From NCBI RefSeq assembly GCF_034313965.1, contig NZ_JAVIWQ010000002.1:3100001-3164000 (forward strand): a stretch of 64,000 bases of DNA, given 5' to 3'. Below the pieces are notes generated by a model. The model was not told the DNA's origin, searched no databases, and saw only the letters and a list, made by a program, of their open reading frames with translations. Both the position numbers and the translations under genes were made by a program. The DNA comes from Herbaspirillum sp. RTI4. Lineage in GTDB: Bacteria; Pseudomonadota; Gammaproteobacteria; Burkholderiales; Burkholderiaceae_D. Positions 34,666 through 43,998 of the stretch are shown piece after piece (position 1 is the first letter of the stretch; each line of letters opens with the position of its first letter).

Positions 34666-35753
34666 TTCAGATACGCCACGACTGCTTCCTGCTCGCCGCA
34701 AAACTCGATGCGCGATGCCTTGCTTTCGCGCTGGTAGTCGTAAATCGGATCGTAATATTCCAGCAGCAGACGGCTGATCCAGACCCGATGCAAATCCACT
34801 TCCCCGCTGCGCGCCTGCTCGGTCAGCGCGGCTTGCATATCCGCCATCAGGCGCTGATGACGATCGCCACCCAGTCGCTTGTGCAGCTTGCTCAAGCTGG
34901 TCAGCAAGTGCTCGGCAAACAAATCGCCGCCCTGCTCGCCATAGGCGGCGATATATTCGGTCGATAAATCAATCACGTAATCGCGCAGAATGCGCTCGAC
35001 CCGCCCGGCCAGACTATCCTCCAGCCATATCATCGGACGCTCTTGCATGGTCTGATAGAGCGGCAAAGGCAATGCGCAACGGCCTACCAGACGGCTTTCA
35101 TCTTCCAGCACGAACTGCGCAATTCCTCCAGCGCGTTTTTTGAGCATGTCGATCGCCAGCCGGTTTTCGAAGTCGATGGTGGAAGGCTGATCCGTCACGC
35201 GTTTGCCGAAACTGGAACCACGGTGATTGGCATGTCCTTCCAGATCCAGCGCATGGTTCAGTTGCAGCAGTACGTCGGTTTTTCCGGTGCCGGTCATTCC
35301 GCCCAGCACGACCAGATCGCACTGCGCGATGGTGTCATCGATGGTTTCCAGCAAGAAGGTGCGCATCGCCTTGTAACCGCCGGCGACGCGCGGGTAATCG
35401 ATACCCGCTTCATTTTTGAGCCATTGCCGGGTGATCTGCGAACGCAGTCCGCCGCGAAAACAGTACAGACATCCGTCCGGATTGGCGCGGGCGAAATCGG
35501 CCCAGGCTTGTATCCGTTCCGACTTGACGCTGCCACTCACCAACTGATGCCCCAATGCAATGGCGGCTTGCTGGCCTTGTTGTTTGTAGCAGAGTCCGAC
35601 TTGCTGTCGCTCGCTGTCGTTCATCAGCGGAAGATTGACGGCGCCGGGAAAGCTGCCCCGGATAAATTCCACCGGAGCGCGGGCATCGATCATGGGCCGC
35701 CCGCTCAGGAATAATTCGCGATAGTTAGCGATATCCACTGCATCGCCGGACAT
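34638..35753 (-). CDS. mnmH: tRNA 2-selenouridine synthase (MnmH/SelU)
   Basis: 371 residues from ATG 35753. The N-terminal rhodanese domain has the active cysteine in [12 protein letters not shown] (about residue 97), followed by a P-loop domain with [12 protein letters not shown]. It replaces sulfur by selenium in the wobble uridine of certain tRNAs, using selenophosphate from SelD. Its start overlaps the selD stop by one base (TGATG), so the two are coupled; the longer frame back to 35903 is inside selD. The last residues lie in a tandem repeat. Confidence 0.95.
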   Translation of the reverse strand: MSGDAVDIANYRELFLSGRPMIDARAPVEFIRGSFPGAVNLPLMNDSERQQVGLCYKQQGQQAAIALGHQLVSGSVKSERIQAWADFARANPDGCLYCFRGGLRSQITRQWLKNEAGIDYPRVAGGYKAMRTFLLETIDDTIAQCDLVVLGGMTGTGKTDVLLQLNHALDLEGHANHRGSSFGKRVTDQPSTIDFENRLAIDMLKKRAGGIAQFVLEDESRLVGRCALPLPLYQTMQERPMIWLEDSLAGRVERILRDYVIDLSTEYIAAYGEQGGDLFAEHLLTSLSKLHKRLGGDRHQRLMADMQAALTEQARSGEVDLHRVWISRLLLEYYDPIYDYQRESKASRIEFCGEQEAVVAYLKERSRERSK

Positions 35754-36787
35754 CAGGAAATCTCTACTGCATGACTCTGTCGCGCTGCCAGATGACCGAT
35801 CGGCGACAGCGTCAATCCCAGCTCGCTTGCCACGGCAAGGAACTCTGCATTGCCTTCCGGCGTGACGGCCACCAGCAATCCACCGCTGGTTTGCGGGTCG
35901 CACAGTAATTGCTTCTGGGTTTCGCTGAGCGTACCGATCTTGTCGGCGTAGCTGGCGTAATTACGTTCGGTTCCACCCGGCACGCAGCCTTCGTCCAGAT
36001 AATGTCCGACGCCAGGAAGTCGCGGCACGCTGGCGTAGTCGATATGCGCCGTCAGGCCGCTGCCGTCGCACATTTCCACCAGATGACCGAGCAGGCCAAA
36101 GCCGGTGACATCGGTCATGGCCGTGATGCCGGGCAATTTGCCGAAGCGACTGCCGGCATTGTTCATGACACACATCCAGTCGCGCGCGAGGCCGATATCC
36201 ACTTCGCGCAATTTTCCTTTTTTTTCCGCCGTGGTCAGAATGCCTATCCCTAGCGGCTTGGTCAGGTAGAGCAGGCAACCAGCAGTGGCGGTGTCGTTGC
36301 GTTTCATGTGGCGTTTGTCGACCACGCCGGTGACGGCCAGACCGAAGATAGGTTCGGGCGTGTCGATGGAATGCCCCCCGGCCAGCGGAATGCCGGCCGC
36401 ATCGCAGGCTGCACGGCCGCCGCGTATGACTTCGCGTGCAACTTCCGGCGGCAACAGATTGACCGGCCAGCCGAGAATCGCAATCGCCATCAAGGGATCG
36501 CCGCCCATGGCGTAGATGTCGCTGATGGCGTTGGTGGCGGCAATGCGGCCGAAGTCGAAGGGGTCATCGACAATCGGCATGAAAAAATCGGTGGTGGAAA
36601 CGACGCCGCGGTGCTCATCCAGTGCATACACGGCCGCATCGTCACGCGAGGCATTGCCGACCCACAGTTTAGAATCGAGATTTTGCGCGCCGCTTCCGGC
36701 AAGGATGACTTCCAATACCTGTGGGGAAATCTTGCAACCGCAGCCAGCGCCGTGGCTGTACTGGGTCAGACGGATAGGCTCGGTCAT
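35753..36787 (-). CDS. selD: selenide, water dikinase (selenophosphate synthase)
   Basis: 344 residues. The catalytic Cys/Lys lie in the motif GAGCGCK at 13-19. The ATP-binding AIRS-like domains carry [18 protein letters not shown] and [13 protein letters not shown]. It makes selenophosphate from selenide and ATP. The cysteine form is used rather than selenocysteine. Because it is coupled only to mnmH and no selA/selB is in view, the local purpose is tRNA selenation, though selenoproteins elsewhere in the genome cannot be excluded. Confidence 0.96.
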   Translation of the reverse strand: MTEPIRLTQYSHGAGCGCKISPQVLEVILAGSGAQNLDSKLWVGNASRDDAAVYALDEHRGVVSTTDFFMPIVDDPFDFGRIAATNAISDIYAMGGDPLMAIAILGWPVNLLPPEVAREVIRGGRAACDAAGIPLAGGHSIDTPEPIFGLAVTGVVDKRHMKRNDTATAGCLLYLTKPLGIGILTTAEKKGKLREVDIGLARDWMCVMNNAGSRFGKLPGITAMTDVTGFGLLGHLVEMCDGSGLTAHIDYASVPRLPGVGHYLDEGCVPGGTERNYASYADKIGTLSETQKQLLCDPQTSGGLLVAVTPEGNAEFLAVASELGLTLSPIGHLAARQSHAVEIS

Positions 36788-37025
36788 TTCGTATCTTTGC
36801 GTGGGTAAAAAACCGCTCGATTCTAGTGCAATTCGAGTAGGTCTGTACGTTTGATACGGATTGGCGGGAGCTGTACAGCAGGAGAAAATGGAGGGCGTGG
36901 TCAGGCTGGGACGGCGGGATGGAAATGCGGACCCACCTTATTGACGTGGATGGCGGCGCAAGTCGCGGCTTGATTGTGGATCATGAATACGCTTCATGGG
37001 GATTGTCGGCAATATCTTTCCCCCT

Positions 37026-38615
37026 CTAGCTCAGGCTTTTTGCATGCACGCCATCGATTTTAAATACGCTGACAAGTTGTGTCAGATTGGCGGCCTGATC
37101 CTGCAGGGCGGATGCTGCCGCTGCTGCCTGTTCCACCATCGCGGCATTTTGATGGGTGACGTTATCCATTTCGATAATCGCGTGATTGATCTGTTCGATG
37201 CCGGAAGTTTGCTCCTGACTGGCCAGGGTAATTTCGCCCATGATGTCGGTGACACGACCGATGCTCGCCACGACTTCGTCCATCGTGCCGCCGGCTTGAT
37301 CGACGAGTTTGCTACCGGTTTCGACCTTGTTGACCGAGTCGTTAATCAATTCCTTGATTTCCTTGGCGGCACCCGCCGAGCGCTGCGCCAGACTACGCAC
37401 TTCCGATGCCACCACCGCAAAGCCGCGCCCCTGCTCACCTGCGCGAGCCGCTTCTACCGCGGCATTGAGCGCCAGAATGTTGGTTTGGAATGCGATACCG
37501 TCAATGACGCCAATGATGTCAACTATCTTCTTTGAAGATTCGTTGATCGACCCCATGGTTTCGACCATTTGCGACACCACCGTACCGCCTTTGACCGCAA
37601 CTTCAGAGGCCATTTTTGCCAACTGGTTTGCCCGATTGGCGTTTTCGGCGTTTTGTTTCACCGTGGTGGTCAGCTCTTTCATCGACGATGCCGTTTTTTC
37701 CAGCGAACTGGCTTGGTATTCGGTGCGATTCGAAAGATCCAGGTTGCCGCTGGCGATTTCGGTCGATGCGGCGGAGATGGTGTCGGTCCCGACGCGCACA
37801 TTGCTGACAATATCGGCAAGATGCTCGCGCATGGACTTCATCGAAAATAAAAGGCTGGATCGATCGCTATCCTTCGTATCGACATGGATGCTGAGGTCGC
37901 CTGCCGAGATTTTTCCCGCGATCATGCTGGCATAGTCCGGTTCACCGCCAAGCGATTTGAGCAAACTGCGTGTAATCGTGGTTGCGACAAAGATGCTGGC
38001 AAGCAAGCCTGCGATGAAAATAGAAATCAGCAGCGTCTTCGCAAAATTATAGGTTTTGTCGGCTTTCGTGACGCCTTGGCTTAATAAGTCATTTTCAAAT
38101 TGGATGAAATCTTTCCACGATTGAATATAAGCGGTTTGCAAATCATTGGTTTCCGTAAACATCAGATCGGATGCTTTGTTATTCTCTCCGGCCTTTTTTA
38201 AATCGAGTACGGTGTTGCGGCTTTTTCCGTAAGCGGCGCGGCGCTGCTTGACATTGGCGAGCAAGGCTTTTTCCTGATCGTCAGAAAGCATTTTTTCCAG
38301 ATCAGCGACATTATTATTGACCAGGGTAACGGTGTCCTTCAGCACATCATGCGCTTTGCTCAGTGCACCGACATCGGCATTTGCCCTGCCTTCGGAGGTA
38401 ACGATATAAGCAAAGGAACGCGCATAGTCATACGCGGCTCGTATGTTTTCATGCGCGATATTTGTCTTGGGCAAGATATTTCTGGTGATGTCTTTGAAGC
38501 CATCCGTCACGGAAGAAAGGCTGCCCAAGCCACTAAATGCAAGCACGGCAGCAATGCCGACAAGCATCCCAAAACTAAGACCCAAACGCGCGCCTAACTT
38601 TATATTTGTAGACAT
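37026..38615 (-). CDS. methyl-accepting chemotaxis protein (four-helix-bundle sensor)
   Basis: 529 residues. A membrane helix at about 13-33, a periplasmic four-helix-bundle-type sensor (about 35-190), a second helix at about 190-212, HAMP (about 213-265), then the cytoplasmic coiled coil with the highly conserved hairpin tip [37 protein letters not shown]. There is no C-terminal pentapeptide for CheR binding. It senses a small extracellular ligand and controls CheA. The region upstream of its start is strongly AT-rich. Confidence 0.95.
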   Translation of the reverse strand: MSTNIKLGARLGLSFGMLVGIAAVLAFSGLGSLSSVTDGFKDITRNILPKTNIAHENIRAAYDYARSFAYIVTSEGRANADVGALSKAHDVLKDTVTLVNNNVADLEKMLSDDQEKALLANVKQRRAAYGKSRNTVLDLKKAGENNKASDLMFTETNDLQTAYIQSWKDFIQFENDLLSQGVTKADKTYNFAKTLLISIFIAGLLASIFVATTITRSLLKSLGGEPDYASMIAGKISAGDLSIHVDTKDSDRSSLLFSMKSMREHLADIVSNVRVGTDTISAASTEIASGNLDLSNRTEYQASSLEKTASSMKELTTTVKQNAENANRANQLAKMASEVAVKGGTVVSQMVETMGSINESSKKIVDIIGVIDGIAFQTNILALNAAVEAARAGEQGRGFAVVASEVRSLAQRSAGAAKEIKELINDSVNKVETGSKLVDQAGGTMDEVVASIGRVTDIMGEITLASQEQTSGIEQINHAIIEMDNVTHQNAAMVEQAAAAASALQDQAANLTQLVSVFKIDGVHAKSLS

Positions 38616-39060
38616 GGATACTCACAATTTGTATTGGGCTGACGATTTTTTTATGGGAGAAACATTTTATTTATTATTTTTTAATTTAAGAATTTTATAA
38701 ACAATAGCATAAATAAATTTTGCGTAAATATATAATTTTTTATATTTCCAAATGGAAATTATAGATAATAAAAATGTTTTATTTTGGCACCTTAATCTAC
38801 TACTCTGCATTATCTTTTATTATTAATAATTAATCGACCTATAAATAAAATTTGCAGAGACTTTAAGGAGACGCTTCAGGTTTTGTGCGAGGTTTTACGA
38901 TACGAATGTTATAGGAGGATATGGGCCTCTAAAGACATGAAGACTGAGCCCACGACTATCTTGGATATTTATATTGGCGGCGTAAAAGTGTCCCCATAGA
39001 AATGGTGTCCCTGAACGTGACATCTATATTTTTTCTTGCATGCGAGCTATGCATCCATCG
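38616..39060. other. AT-rich intergenic region with possible insertion-sequence debris
   Basis: About 240 bases from 38620 are very AT-rich (long runs of A and T), unlike the rest of the window, and would attract H-NS/MvaT-like silencers or act as an UP element for the chemoreceptor gene. Around 38988-39020 are two copies of GTGTCCC about 18 bases apart (GTGTCCCC and GTGTCCCTG), reminiscent of the ends of IS21-like elements. No gene is seen. Confidence 0.45.
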
Positions 39061-39095
39061 TTGACATCAACTGAATTAAGGTCTAAATTTAGACC
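39061..39095 (+). promoter_or_regulatory. toxin-antitoxin promoter with 16-bp operator palindrome
   Basis: TTGACA at 39061-39066, a 17-base spacer and TAAATT at 39084-39089 form a good sigma70 promoter. The perfect palindrome GGTCTAAATTTAGACC (39080-39095) covers the -10 box, where an antitoxin or antitoxin-toxin complex would repress its own operon. An AAGGAG ribosome binding site precedes ATG 39118. Confidence 0.75.
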
Positions 39096-39117
39096 CATCC
39101 ATGTAAAGGAGTTCGCC

Positions 39118-39396
39118 ATGCAATCCATCGCCAACATCAAGTCAATTTCCTATCTGAAAAGCCATGCAGCGCAAATTGCCGAAGACCTGGAAATGAATGG
39201 AACTCCATTCGTCATTACCCAGAACGGCGAGGCCAGCATGGTGATCGAAAGCATCAAACAATTTCAGGAAAAAGAAGCGCTTATAGCCGCGCTGAAAATC
39301 ATCGCCTTGGGCGAAAAAGATCGCCTGCTAGGCAAGGGCCTTACCGCTGACGAATCTCGCGCACAACTTCGAGCTGCCCGTCAGCGACGTAAATAA
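39118..39396 (+). CDS. Phd/YefM-family antitoxin
   Basis: 92 residues from ATG 39118, which has AAAGGAG upstream; the longer frame from 39040 would start before the promoter's -10 box. The N-terminal DNA-binding part (SISYLKSHAAQIAEDLEMNGTPFVITQNGEASMVIESI) is typical of Phd/YefM, and the C-terminal part (about 60-92) is charged and should wrap the toxin. It overlaps the toxin start by one base. Confidence 0.9.
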   Translation: MQSIANIKSISYLKSHAAQIAEDLEMNGTPFVITQNGEASMVIESIKQFQEKEALIAALKIIALGEKDRLLGKGLTADESRAQLRAARQRRK

Positions 39397-39716
39397 TGGC
39401 TATCGTCATACTGCCCGATGCGCAAGAAGACTTGCTCTCGCTTCAGGAATACATGCTGGATAAATGGGATGAGCTCGAGTGGCTGAAAGCCGAGGACGCG
39501 ATTTTTGAAAAACTGGAACAGGTTGATGCCGGGAGCTACCCGGGCATTTCTGTAAAAGAGTTGGAGTCGGTTGGCATCTTTGAATACCGGAACATTTTTA
39601 CATCGCCTCACAAGCTGGTCTACCGGCGAATCGACAGTGACATTTATGTGTATGTCATCGCGGGACATAGACAGGATTTCGCTACCCTGATGATGAAGCG
39701 GTTGTTGAAAAAATGA
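39396..39716 (+). CDS. ParE/RelE-superfamily toxin
   Basis: 106 residues with the compact RelE/ParE fold: PDAQEDLLSLQEYMLDKW at the N terminus and FEYRNIFTSPHKLVYRRIDSDIYVYVIAGHRQDF near the C terminus. Whether it attacks gyrase (ParE) or ribosome-bound mRNA (RelE) cannot be told here. It is coupled to the antitoxin as TAATG. The pair lies between the chemoreceptor gene and the left end of the integrated element. Confidence 0.88.
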   Translation: MAIVILPDAQEDLLSLQEYMLDKWDELEWLKAEDAIFEKLEQVDAGSYPGISVKELESVGIFEYRNIFTSPHKLVYRRIDSDIYVYVIAGHRQDFATLMMKRLLKK

Positions 39717-39788
39717 TCGGGCTCAAACAAAAGGGATAACGAGAGGCTAATCCCTCTGCAAAACAGAAACCCCGCACAGACTTTAAGG

Positions 39789-39804
39789 GAGGGTTGGATT
39801 CGAA
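39789..39804 (+). repeat. candidate distal attachment site (degenerate tRNA-Ser T-arm copy)
   Basis: GAGGGTTGGATTCGAA matches GAGGGTGGGATTCGAA at 47613-47628, inside tRNA-Ser, at 15 of 16 positions and in the same orientation. This is what a duplicated 3' end of a tRNA gene would leave at the far side of an integrated element. The match is short, so this is a candidate. Confidence 0.5.
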
Positions 39805-39856
39805 TCATATCAACAAAGCCCTTCCATCACTGCACATTGCATTTTAAAATATCAGC

Positions 39857-39881
39857 AATGCCCCCAAAAATGCCCCCAAAA
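39857..39881 (+). repeat. tandem TGCCCCCAA units, left copy
   Basis: Two TGCCCCCAAAA-type units stand head to tail here. A near-identical pair occurs at about 47475-47496, just upstream of the integrase coding region, in the same orientation. They may be integrase arm-binding sites at the two ends of the element. Confidence 0.55.
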
Positions 39882-39960
39882 GATTTTGCGTCTCTGTTTT
39901 TGACTTCCGCCGATGGCGGGGGTCTCGGTTCCATTATCGCCGGGGTGAGTTTGCTTTAAA

Positions 39961-39988
39961 GCGTGCTCCATAAATTTGTGGAGCACGC
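39961..39988. terminator. perfect hairpin near left end of the element
   Basis: GCGTGCTCCA and TGGAGCACGC form a 10-bp perfect stem with an 8-base loop. There is no strong T run, so termination is uncertain; it could also be a recombination or mobilisation structure. It lies downstream of the seven-gene operon that runs leftwards. Confidence 0.5.
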
Positions 39989-40370
39989 TCCTGAGCGGCA
40001 GGAAATTTTTCCGACTATCCCCGGGATGCCGGAAATTTCCCGCTGTCTATTCCGGCTCCTCGCGTGCGCGTCATGGGGTTTGTTTCAAAACGGCCCTTTC
40101 CAAGCGTCCGGCCTGCGAATCTGATCATGTCCCAAACGGAGGTACTGAGATTCGGCCGGCAATCCACCGGTCTGTCCAAAACTGGATACACCTACTTAAT
40201 GCAGGTATTCCGGCAGTTGCCGATTTACCGCCTCCACTGTTTGGGGGGAGTAGGTGAGCACTTATCCGCGAACTTACCAGGCCCATTTTTTCCCGGTAGC
40301 GGGGGGGGTCGTGGTTTTAGCTGCGAACCTATCCGGCCAATGCCTCGCGTGCGCGGGCGCGTACTGGTCT
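39989..40370. other. non-coding left arm of the element
   Basis: About 380 bases between the last operon gene and the hairpin. No reading frame has convincing coding features. The 13-mer CCTCGCGTGCGCG occurs twice (about 40058 and 40343), and there is a run of eight G near 40303. This may be the region where attachment or mobilisation functions reside. Confidence 0.35.
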
Positions 40371-40625
40371 TTAAACGCATTGGATAATCAAGGCATCGTC
40401 TATCTGTCGCCCCCGCTGTGCCTCACATGCCTTTGCCAGAACCCGGAGCGCCGCTCGTTCCTGGCGCTTTGCCTCCTTCAGTCGCTCGCCTGCCTTGATC
40501 TGCTCCCGATATATCCATAGCGGAGCGTTGTAATCGATGCCGGGCTTGTGCCTTGCCATGTCCAGACGGCGGATGCGTGCGTCATGCCACCGCAAAGCCG
40601 CCAATGAAATATCCCGCTCACTCAT
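40371..40625 (-). CDS. small hypothetical protein, last gene of the element operon
   Basis: 84 residues, basic and helical (many Arg/Lys/Ala, about 45-75 likely one long helix), with no recognised domain. The start at 40625 overlaps the end of the 184-residue gene upstream by eight bases, consistent with translational coupling in the seven-gene operon. Unknown function. Confidence 0.6.
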   Translation of the reverse strand: MSERDISLAALRWHDARIRRLDMARHKPGIDYNAPLWIYREQIKAGERLKEAKRQERAALRVLAKACEAQRGRQIDDALIIQCV

Positions 40626-41172
40626 AGCCGCCTCCCTGGATTAGTCGCAGCCTTGCGGCCTTGGCGCTGTCCCTGCGCGCATAGTTCATCTGTGGGGGCT
40701 GGGTGGGTGCCGGTCGCGTTGGAGCGGATTCCCGGTGCATTGCCTCCAGCTCCCGCTTAAACCACGCCAGCGCCGCCGGGATGGACGCCAGCGATTGACT
40801 GCTCCGTGCTGTCATCATGTGGGCCAGTACATCACCGGGCAAACCCGCCGCCAGACAATACGCCTCGATAGCGGCATCCAGCTCTGCGATCAGCGCCAGC
40901 CATTCATCAGCAGGCCGGGGCTGAGCGCATACCGCCGCCAGTGCTTGCGCGTCCTCCAAGGTCAGTCCGTCCAAGTCCATCAACTCCTGTACCAGATCAA
41001 GCGGAGCGGCACGCTCAGTCAGGTACCGGACAATCTCTATCTTGTTCTTCTTTAGAATTGACCGAAAGCATCCCACCGCTTCCGGTAATCCCCTTGCCGA
41101 TATACCGCCGCTGGAAAGAAACACGGTTACGCCATGCTCCCGGCAGTCCCTTAAAATCGCGGCGGGGTTCAC
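40618..41172 (-). CDS. hypothetical protein with TubC-N-like N terminus
   Basis: 184 residues. The first 50 (ILRDCREHGVTVFLSSGG...ILKKNKIEIVRYL) resemble the small docking-like domain found in primase-linked proteins of integrated elements. The rest is helical with a Pro-rich stretch (TRPAPTQPPQM) near 160. It overlaps the primase gene by four bases (ATGA), suggesting that the two products work together, for example in replication of the element. The function is not known. Confidence 0.6.
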   Translation of the reverse strand: MNPAAILRDCREHGVTVFLSSGGISARGLPEAVGCFRSILKKNKIEIVRYLTERAAPLDLVQELMDLDGLTLEDAQALAAVCAQPRPADEWLALIAELDAAIEAYCLAAGLPGDVLAHMMTARSSQSLASIPAALAWFKRELEAMHRESAPTRPAPTQPPQMNYARRDSAKAARLRLIQGGGYE

Positions 41173-43337
41173 AATTCCACCTCGATTTCGTTGCTTTCTG
41201 GAAACGGCTTATCCCCCGTCTTTTGCGAAGGGAGCGCCGAAGGGTGCGAAGGGAGCGCTTTATTTTCTGTGCTCCCTTCGCTCCCTTCGTGCTCCCTTCG
41301 TAGATTTATGATCGGCAGGCACCACATCCATGAGCCGCCCATGCTGGCTTTTATGGAATCAATTCCAAGTGATTTTTTTACTCTTTTGGCGGCATCCCAT
41401 GAGTGTCCGGCATCGCGGATTTCGGCTTGGAGCATTTTTACCTGCATCCTGCCGCCGTTGTCGGTCAGCGTGTCGATCAGCATCCTTTCCAGATCGTCAC
41501 GCTCAGCGCCGCCGCCGTCCTCGTCATGCTCCACGTCCCCGAGTATTTCCCGCGCTGTGCCTTCGATGGCTCCTTCCCATACGGCGTGGGTGGCTTCGAT
41601 GCCGCCATCGATGGTGGTCAGGGCAAGGCTATACGCTACGCCGCCATCGTCGGGGGCAATGTTTGACTTGGCCCGTGCCAATACGCGCCGGGTGCCGTCC
41701 TCTTCTTTCGCTGCCACCAGCACCATACGGGCCAGCGCACCAAACGCCTGAGAGCCGATAACGCGATCCTGCGGCGCTTTGCCTGCCCCGCCTTTGGCAA
41801 AGTGGGTGATGCCGATCACGGCGCACTGGTGAGCCTCTGCGAAGTCCACCACGGCCTGCAAGCTGCGGCGCACATCGTTGGCCCGGTGCATGTCGCCTGA
41901 TACCGCTGAGACAATCGGGTCAATCAATAGCAGGGAAACCCCGCCCATTCTTTCCACGGCATGATGAAGAGAGAGAATGTCCTGTGCCGGGTCAAACGGC
42001 GCGCTCTCGCCGTTCTCTGTAATCCCCTCGATAAAGTGGCAGCGGTTCAAATCAGCGCCAGACGCGATCAGGCGTGGTACAAGCGTGTCGTCTGCCACGT
42101 CCTCGCTTGACCAGATCAATACGTTCCCCTTGGCGGTGCAATGGCTTGCGTCTGGCCATCGTCCGCCTGACGTCAGCGCCGCCGCCAATCCTAGGGCTAA
42201 GGTTGTTTTACCGGTACCGGCAGCGCCAGCCAGAATGGTGAGTTTGCCAGCCGGTAGCCATCCCTCCCAAAGCCACGTTATGGGCTGTGGCTTGATTTCT
42301 GCTCCGCACCTTATCTTTACCGCCCGGTCTCCCGGCTTGCCTGTGGCGACTGCTTTGGTGGGTGCTGGCGCTGGTGCATCGTCGCCATGATCTACATCAG
42401 CGGCCAGCGGTACGGCTTGCACGGTATCGAAACAGGCGCGTACTGCATCGGCCCCTTCCTGTTGGTGCAGGTCGTTAAAGTCGGTGGGCTTGCTGTCATC
42501 ACTGGCAAACACCGGCAGCGCCAGCAATCCGCTCACTGACTGCGCGGCGGCGGTCGCTTTCATGACGCCGACATTGCCGCCCTCGGTGAATCGGTCGTTA
42601 TCTGCACAGACGATAATTTTGATGCCTGGCAGTTTAGCGCGCAGCACTTGCGCCACGGCTTCAAGGTTTCCGGCATTGAAAGCTACCGCTACCGGGTACC
42701 CTATGACGGCGTGGAGGCTGGCGCCGGTGGCGAAGCCCTCACAGAGCAGCACAGTATCGGTGGGTTTTCCGCCGAAGCTGTAATAGCAAGCTTTGATCTT
42801 GCCGTAGGTTTTGAAGCGCTTGACGCCATCCTCATCGATAAATTGCAGGCTGGTCAGTGTGCCGGTACCGTCCCGTATCGGGACAATCAAGGTGCGCTTG
42901 TCTTTAAATTCCTTGAGGCCGTAGGGCTTGATTCCTTTGCGGATGCAGTAGGCGTTATCGTCGGTCGCGTCCCTTGCCGCTGCCCAGATTCCGATGCATA
43001 ACTTGGCGGCGTCTGCCTCCAATTGCAGGTGGGTAAATTCGGCCTCCTGTTTAGCCCTTTCAATCCGCGCGTGGTACTCGGTGCGCTCTGCCGGTGTCAG
43101 GGATTTATCGGCCTTGCCGCACCACTTTTCGGACAGGCCGGTTTTCCAATTGCCGAAAGAGCCAGCAGGTACGCCGTCGCCGTGCAGCCGATACCACCCT
43201 GAAACTCTGCCGCGCTTGTCGTCCGGTGCGTCGAATCGGTGGCGCTCACCGTCTGCCACGATCTCGGTCGGCATCAGTCCGTACGCGGCCATTGCTACGG
43301 CGAATTGAGATTCGGTGCTGGTTGTGGTGGCGATCAT
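41169..43337 (-). CDS. TOPRIM primase fused to RepA-like AAA ATPase (replication protein of the element)
   Basis: 722 residues. A short N-terminal region with no classical zinc finger, a TOPRIM domain (about 190-300; glutamate in LLCEGFATG, Asp pair in VCADND), a linker rich in Ala/Pro, then a RecA/RepA-like ATPase (about 355-560; Walker A GAAGTGKTT, Walker B LLLIDPIV, ITHFAKGG), and a C-terminal winged-helix-like end. It should prime and unwind DNA for autonomous replication of the element after excision. The 3' end of the gene contains inverted arrays of CGAAGGGAGC. It overlaps both neighbours by four bases. Confidence 0.82.
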   Translation of the reverse strand: MIATTTSTESQFAVAMAAYGLMPTEIVADGERHRFDAPDDKRGRVSGWYRLHGDGVPAGSFGNWKTGLSEKWCGKADKSLTPAERTEYHARIERAKQEAEFTHLQLEADAAKLCIGIWAAARDATDDNAYCIRKGIKPYGLKEFKDKRTLIVPIRDGTGTLTSLQFIDEDGVKRFKTYGKIKACYYSFGGKPTDTVLLCEGFATGASLHAVIGYPVAVAFNAGNLEAVAQVLRAKLPGIKIIVCADNDRFTEGGNVGVMKATAAAQSVSGLLALPVFASDDSKPTDFNDLHQQEGADAVRACFDTVQAVPLAADVDHGDDAPAPAPTKAVATGKPGDRAVKIRCGAEIKPQPITWLWEGWLPAGKLTILAGAAGTGKTTLALGLAAALTSGGRWPDASHCTAKGNVLIWSSEDVADDTLVPRLIASGADLNRCHFIEGITENGESAPFDPAQDILSLHHAVERMGGVSLLLIDPIVSAVSGDMHRANDVRRSLQAVVDFAEAHQCAVIGITHFAKGGAGKAPQDRVIGSQAFGALARMVLVAAKEEDGTRRVLARAKSNIAPDDGGVAYSLALTTIDGGIEATHAVWEGAIEGTAREILGDVEHDEDGGGAERDDLERMLIDTLTDNGGRMQVKMLQAEIRDAGHSWDAAKRVKKSLGIDSIKASMGGSWMWCLPIINLRREHEGSEGSTENKALPSHPSALPSQKTGDKPFPESNEIEVEL
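41225..41300. repeat. inverted arrays of a 10-bp motif inside the primase gene
   Basis: Two copies of GCGAAGGGAGCG-type units plus one variant (41225-41258) face three GCTCCCTTCG units (41271-41300), around a T-rich centre. In RNA this would fold into a strong hairpin; in protein it gives the low-complexity SEGSTENKALPSHPSALPS region. The arrangement is not required by the ATPase. Confidence 0.7.
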
Positions 43338-43708
43338 GCGTGCCTCCGTCTTTTAAATTCCAGTATGTCATCTGCCTCTCCCGCCATTGCCTCGATTGCT
43401 GCCGGGATGAAGCGCATCATGCAGTCGGTATCGCGAAAATTGAGTGTGGGCGCGTCGCCGTTACTTCTCGCCAGCGAATCGGAATAAATAATTTCAGCGC
43501 AAACTTGCAAGCCCTGTGCAAGGCTCAGTATTCGGGCGGCAAACTCTGTATCACAGTCATATGGCAAGGCACCATCAATCCATGAAAAAGCTCTATGGAA
43601 AGCCTTGGGTTCTGGTGCGGCTTTCTGCTCGGGCACGAAGCCCATTGCCGGGTCTTGGACTGGCACGGAGGGATTGACGGATTGTTTTGTTTTTGTCGTG
43701 CTGGTCAT
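43334..43708 (-). CDS. hypothetical element protein, 124 aa
   Basis: 124 residues from ATG 43708, which overlaps the stop of the Ash/Icd-like ORF as ATGA; the longer frame to 43849 runs across that ORF. The N-terminal third is polar and probably disordered (TSTTKTKQSVNPSVPV), the rest soluble and helical with three cysteines. It has no recognised domain. It overlaps the primase gene by four bases. Confidence 0.6.
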   Translation of the reverse strand: MTSTTKTKQSVNPSVPVQDPAMGFVPEQKAAPEPKAFHRAFSWIDGALPYDCDTEFAARILSLAQGLQVCAEIIYSDSLARSNGDAPTLNFRDTDCMMRFIPAAIEAMAGEADDILEFKRRRHA

Positions 43709-43998
43709 GGCGTGATTCCTTGGTGTGCGGTTGAACCGCTCCCCACTGTCAAATGGGGTGGGCGGCAAATAACAGGGTTGACAGACTGGTACACCAAAGG
43801 AAAACCAGCAGGCCGAAGCCTCCCCGCTACTGCCGCCCATAAAGGACACGCGCCAGCATACGCACGTAAAAAAACCGCATTGCGCGGTCTGTGCGCTTTG
43901 GTGTTATTCAGGCTGTCAAACCCGGCCCCCTCTTTGTCAGGGACAGGCGAAGCATAGGGCCATCGCTGGCCATGCGTCAAATGGTTTTGATTATTCAT
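43705..43998 (-). CDS. Ash/Icd-like (host cell division inhibitor-type) small protein
   Basis: 97 residues from ATG 43998, which has GGAGG nine bases upstream and overlaps the previous gene. The segment GAGFDSLNNTKAHRPRNAVFLRAYAG followed by ACPLWAAVAGRLRPAGFP is the hallmark I know from Ash/Icd-like proteins of prophages and P4-like satellites. In such elements these ORFs lie just upstream of the primase gene, as here. Their role in division inhibition is known for P1 Icd and inferred elsewhere. A longer upstream frame (to 44106) is inside the preceding gene. Confidence 0.65.
   Translation of the reverse strand: MNNQNHLTHGQRWPYASPVPDKEGAGFDSLNNTKAHRPRNAVFLRAYAGACPLWAAVAGRLRPAGFPLVYQSVNPVICRPPHLTVGSGSTAHQGITP

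Noticed and set aside
38616..38700. Sigma28-type promoter upstream of the chemoreceptor gene
   Set aside because: TAAA and GCCCAATA are present but only about ten bases apart instead of about fifteen.
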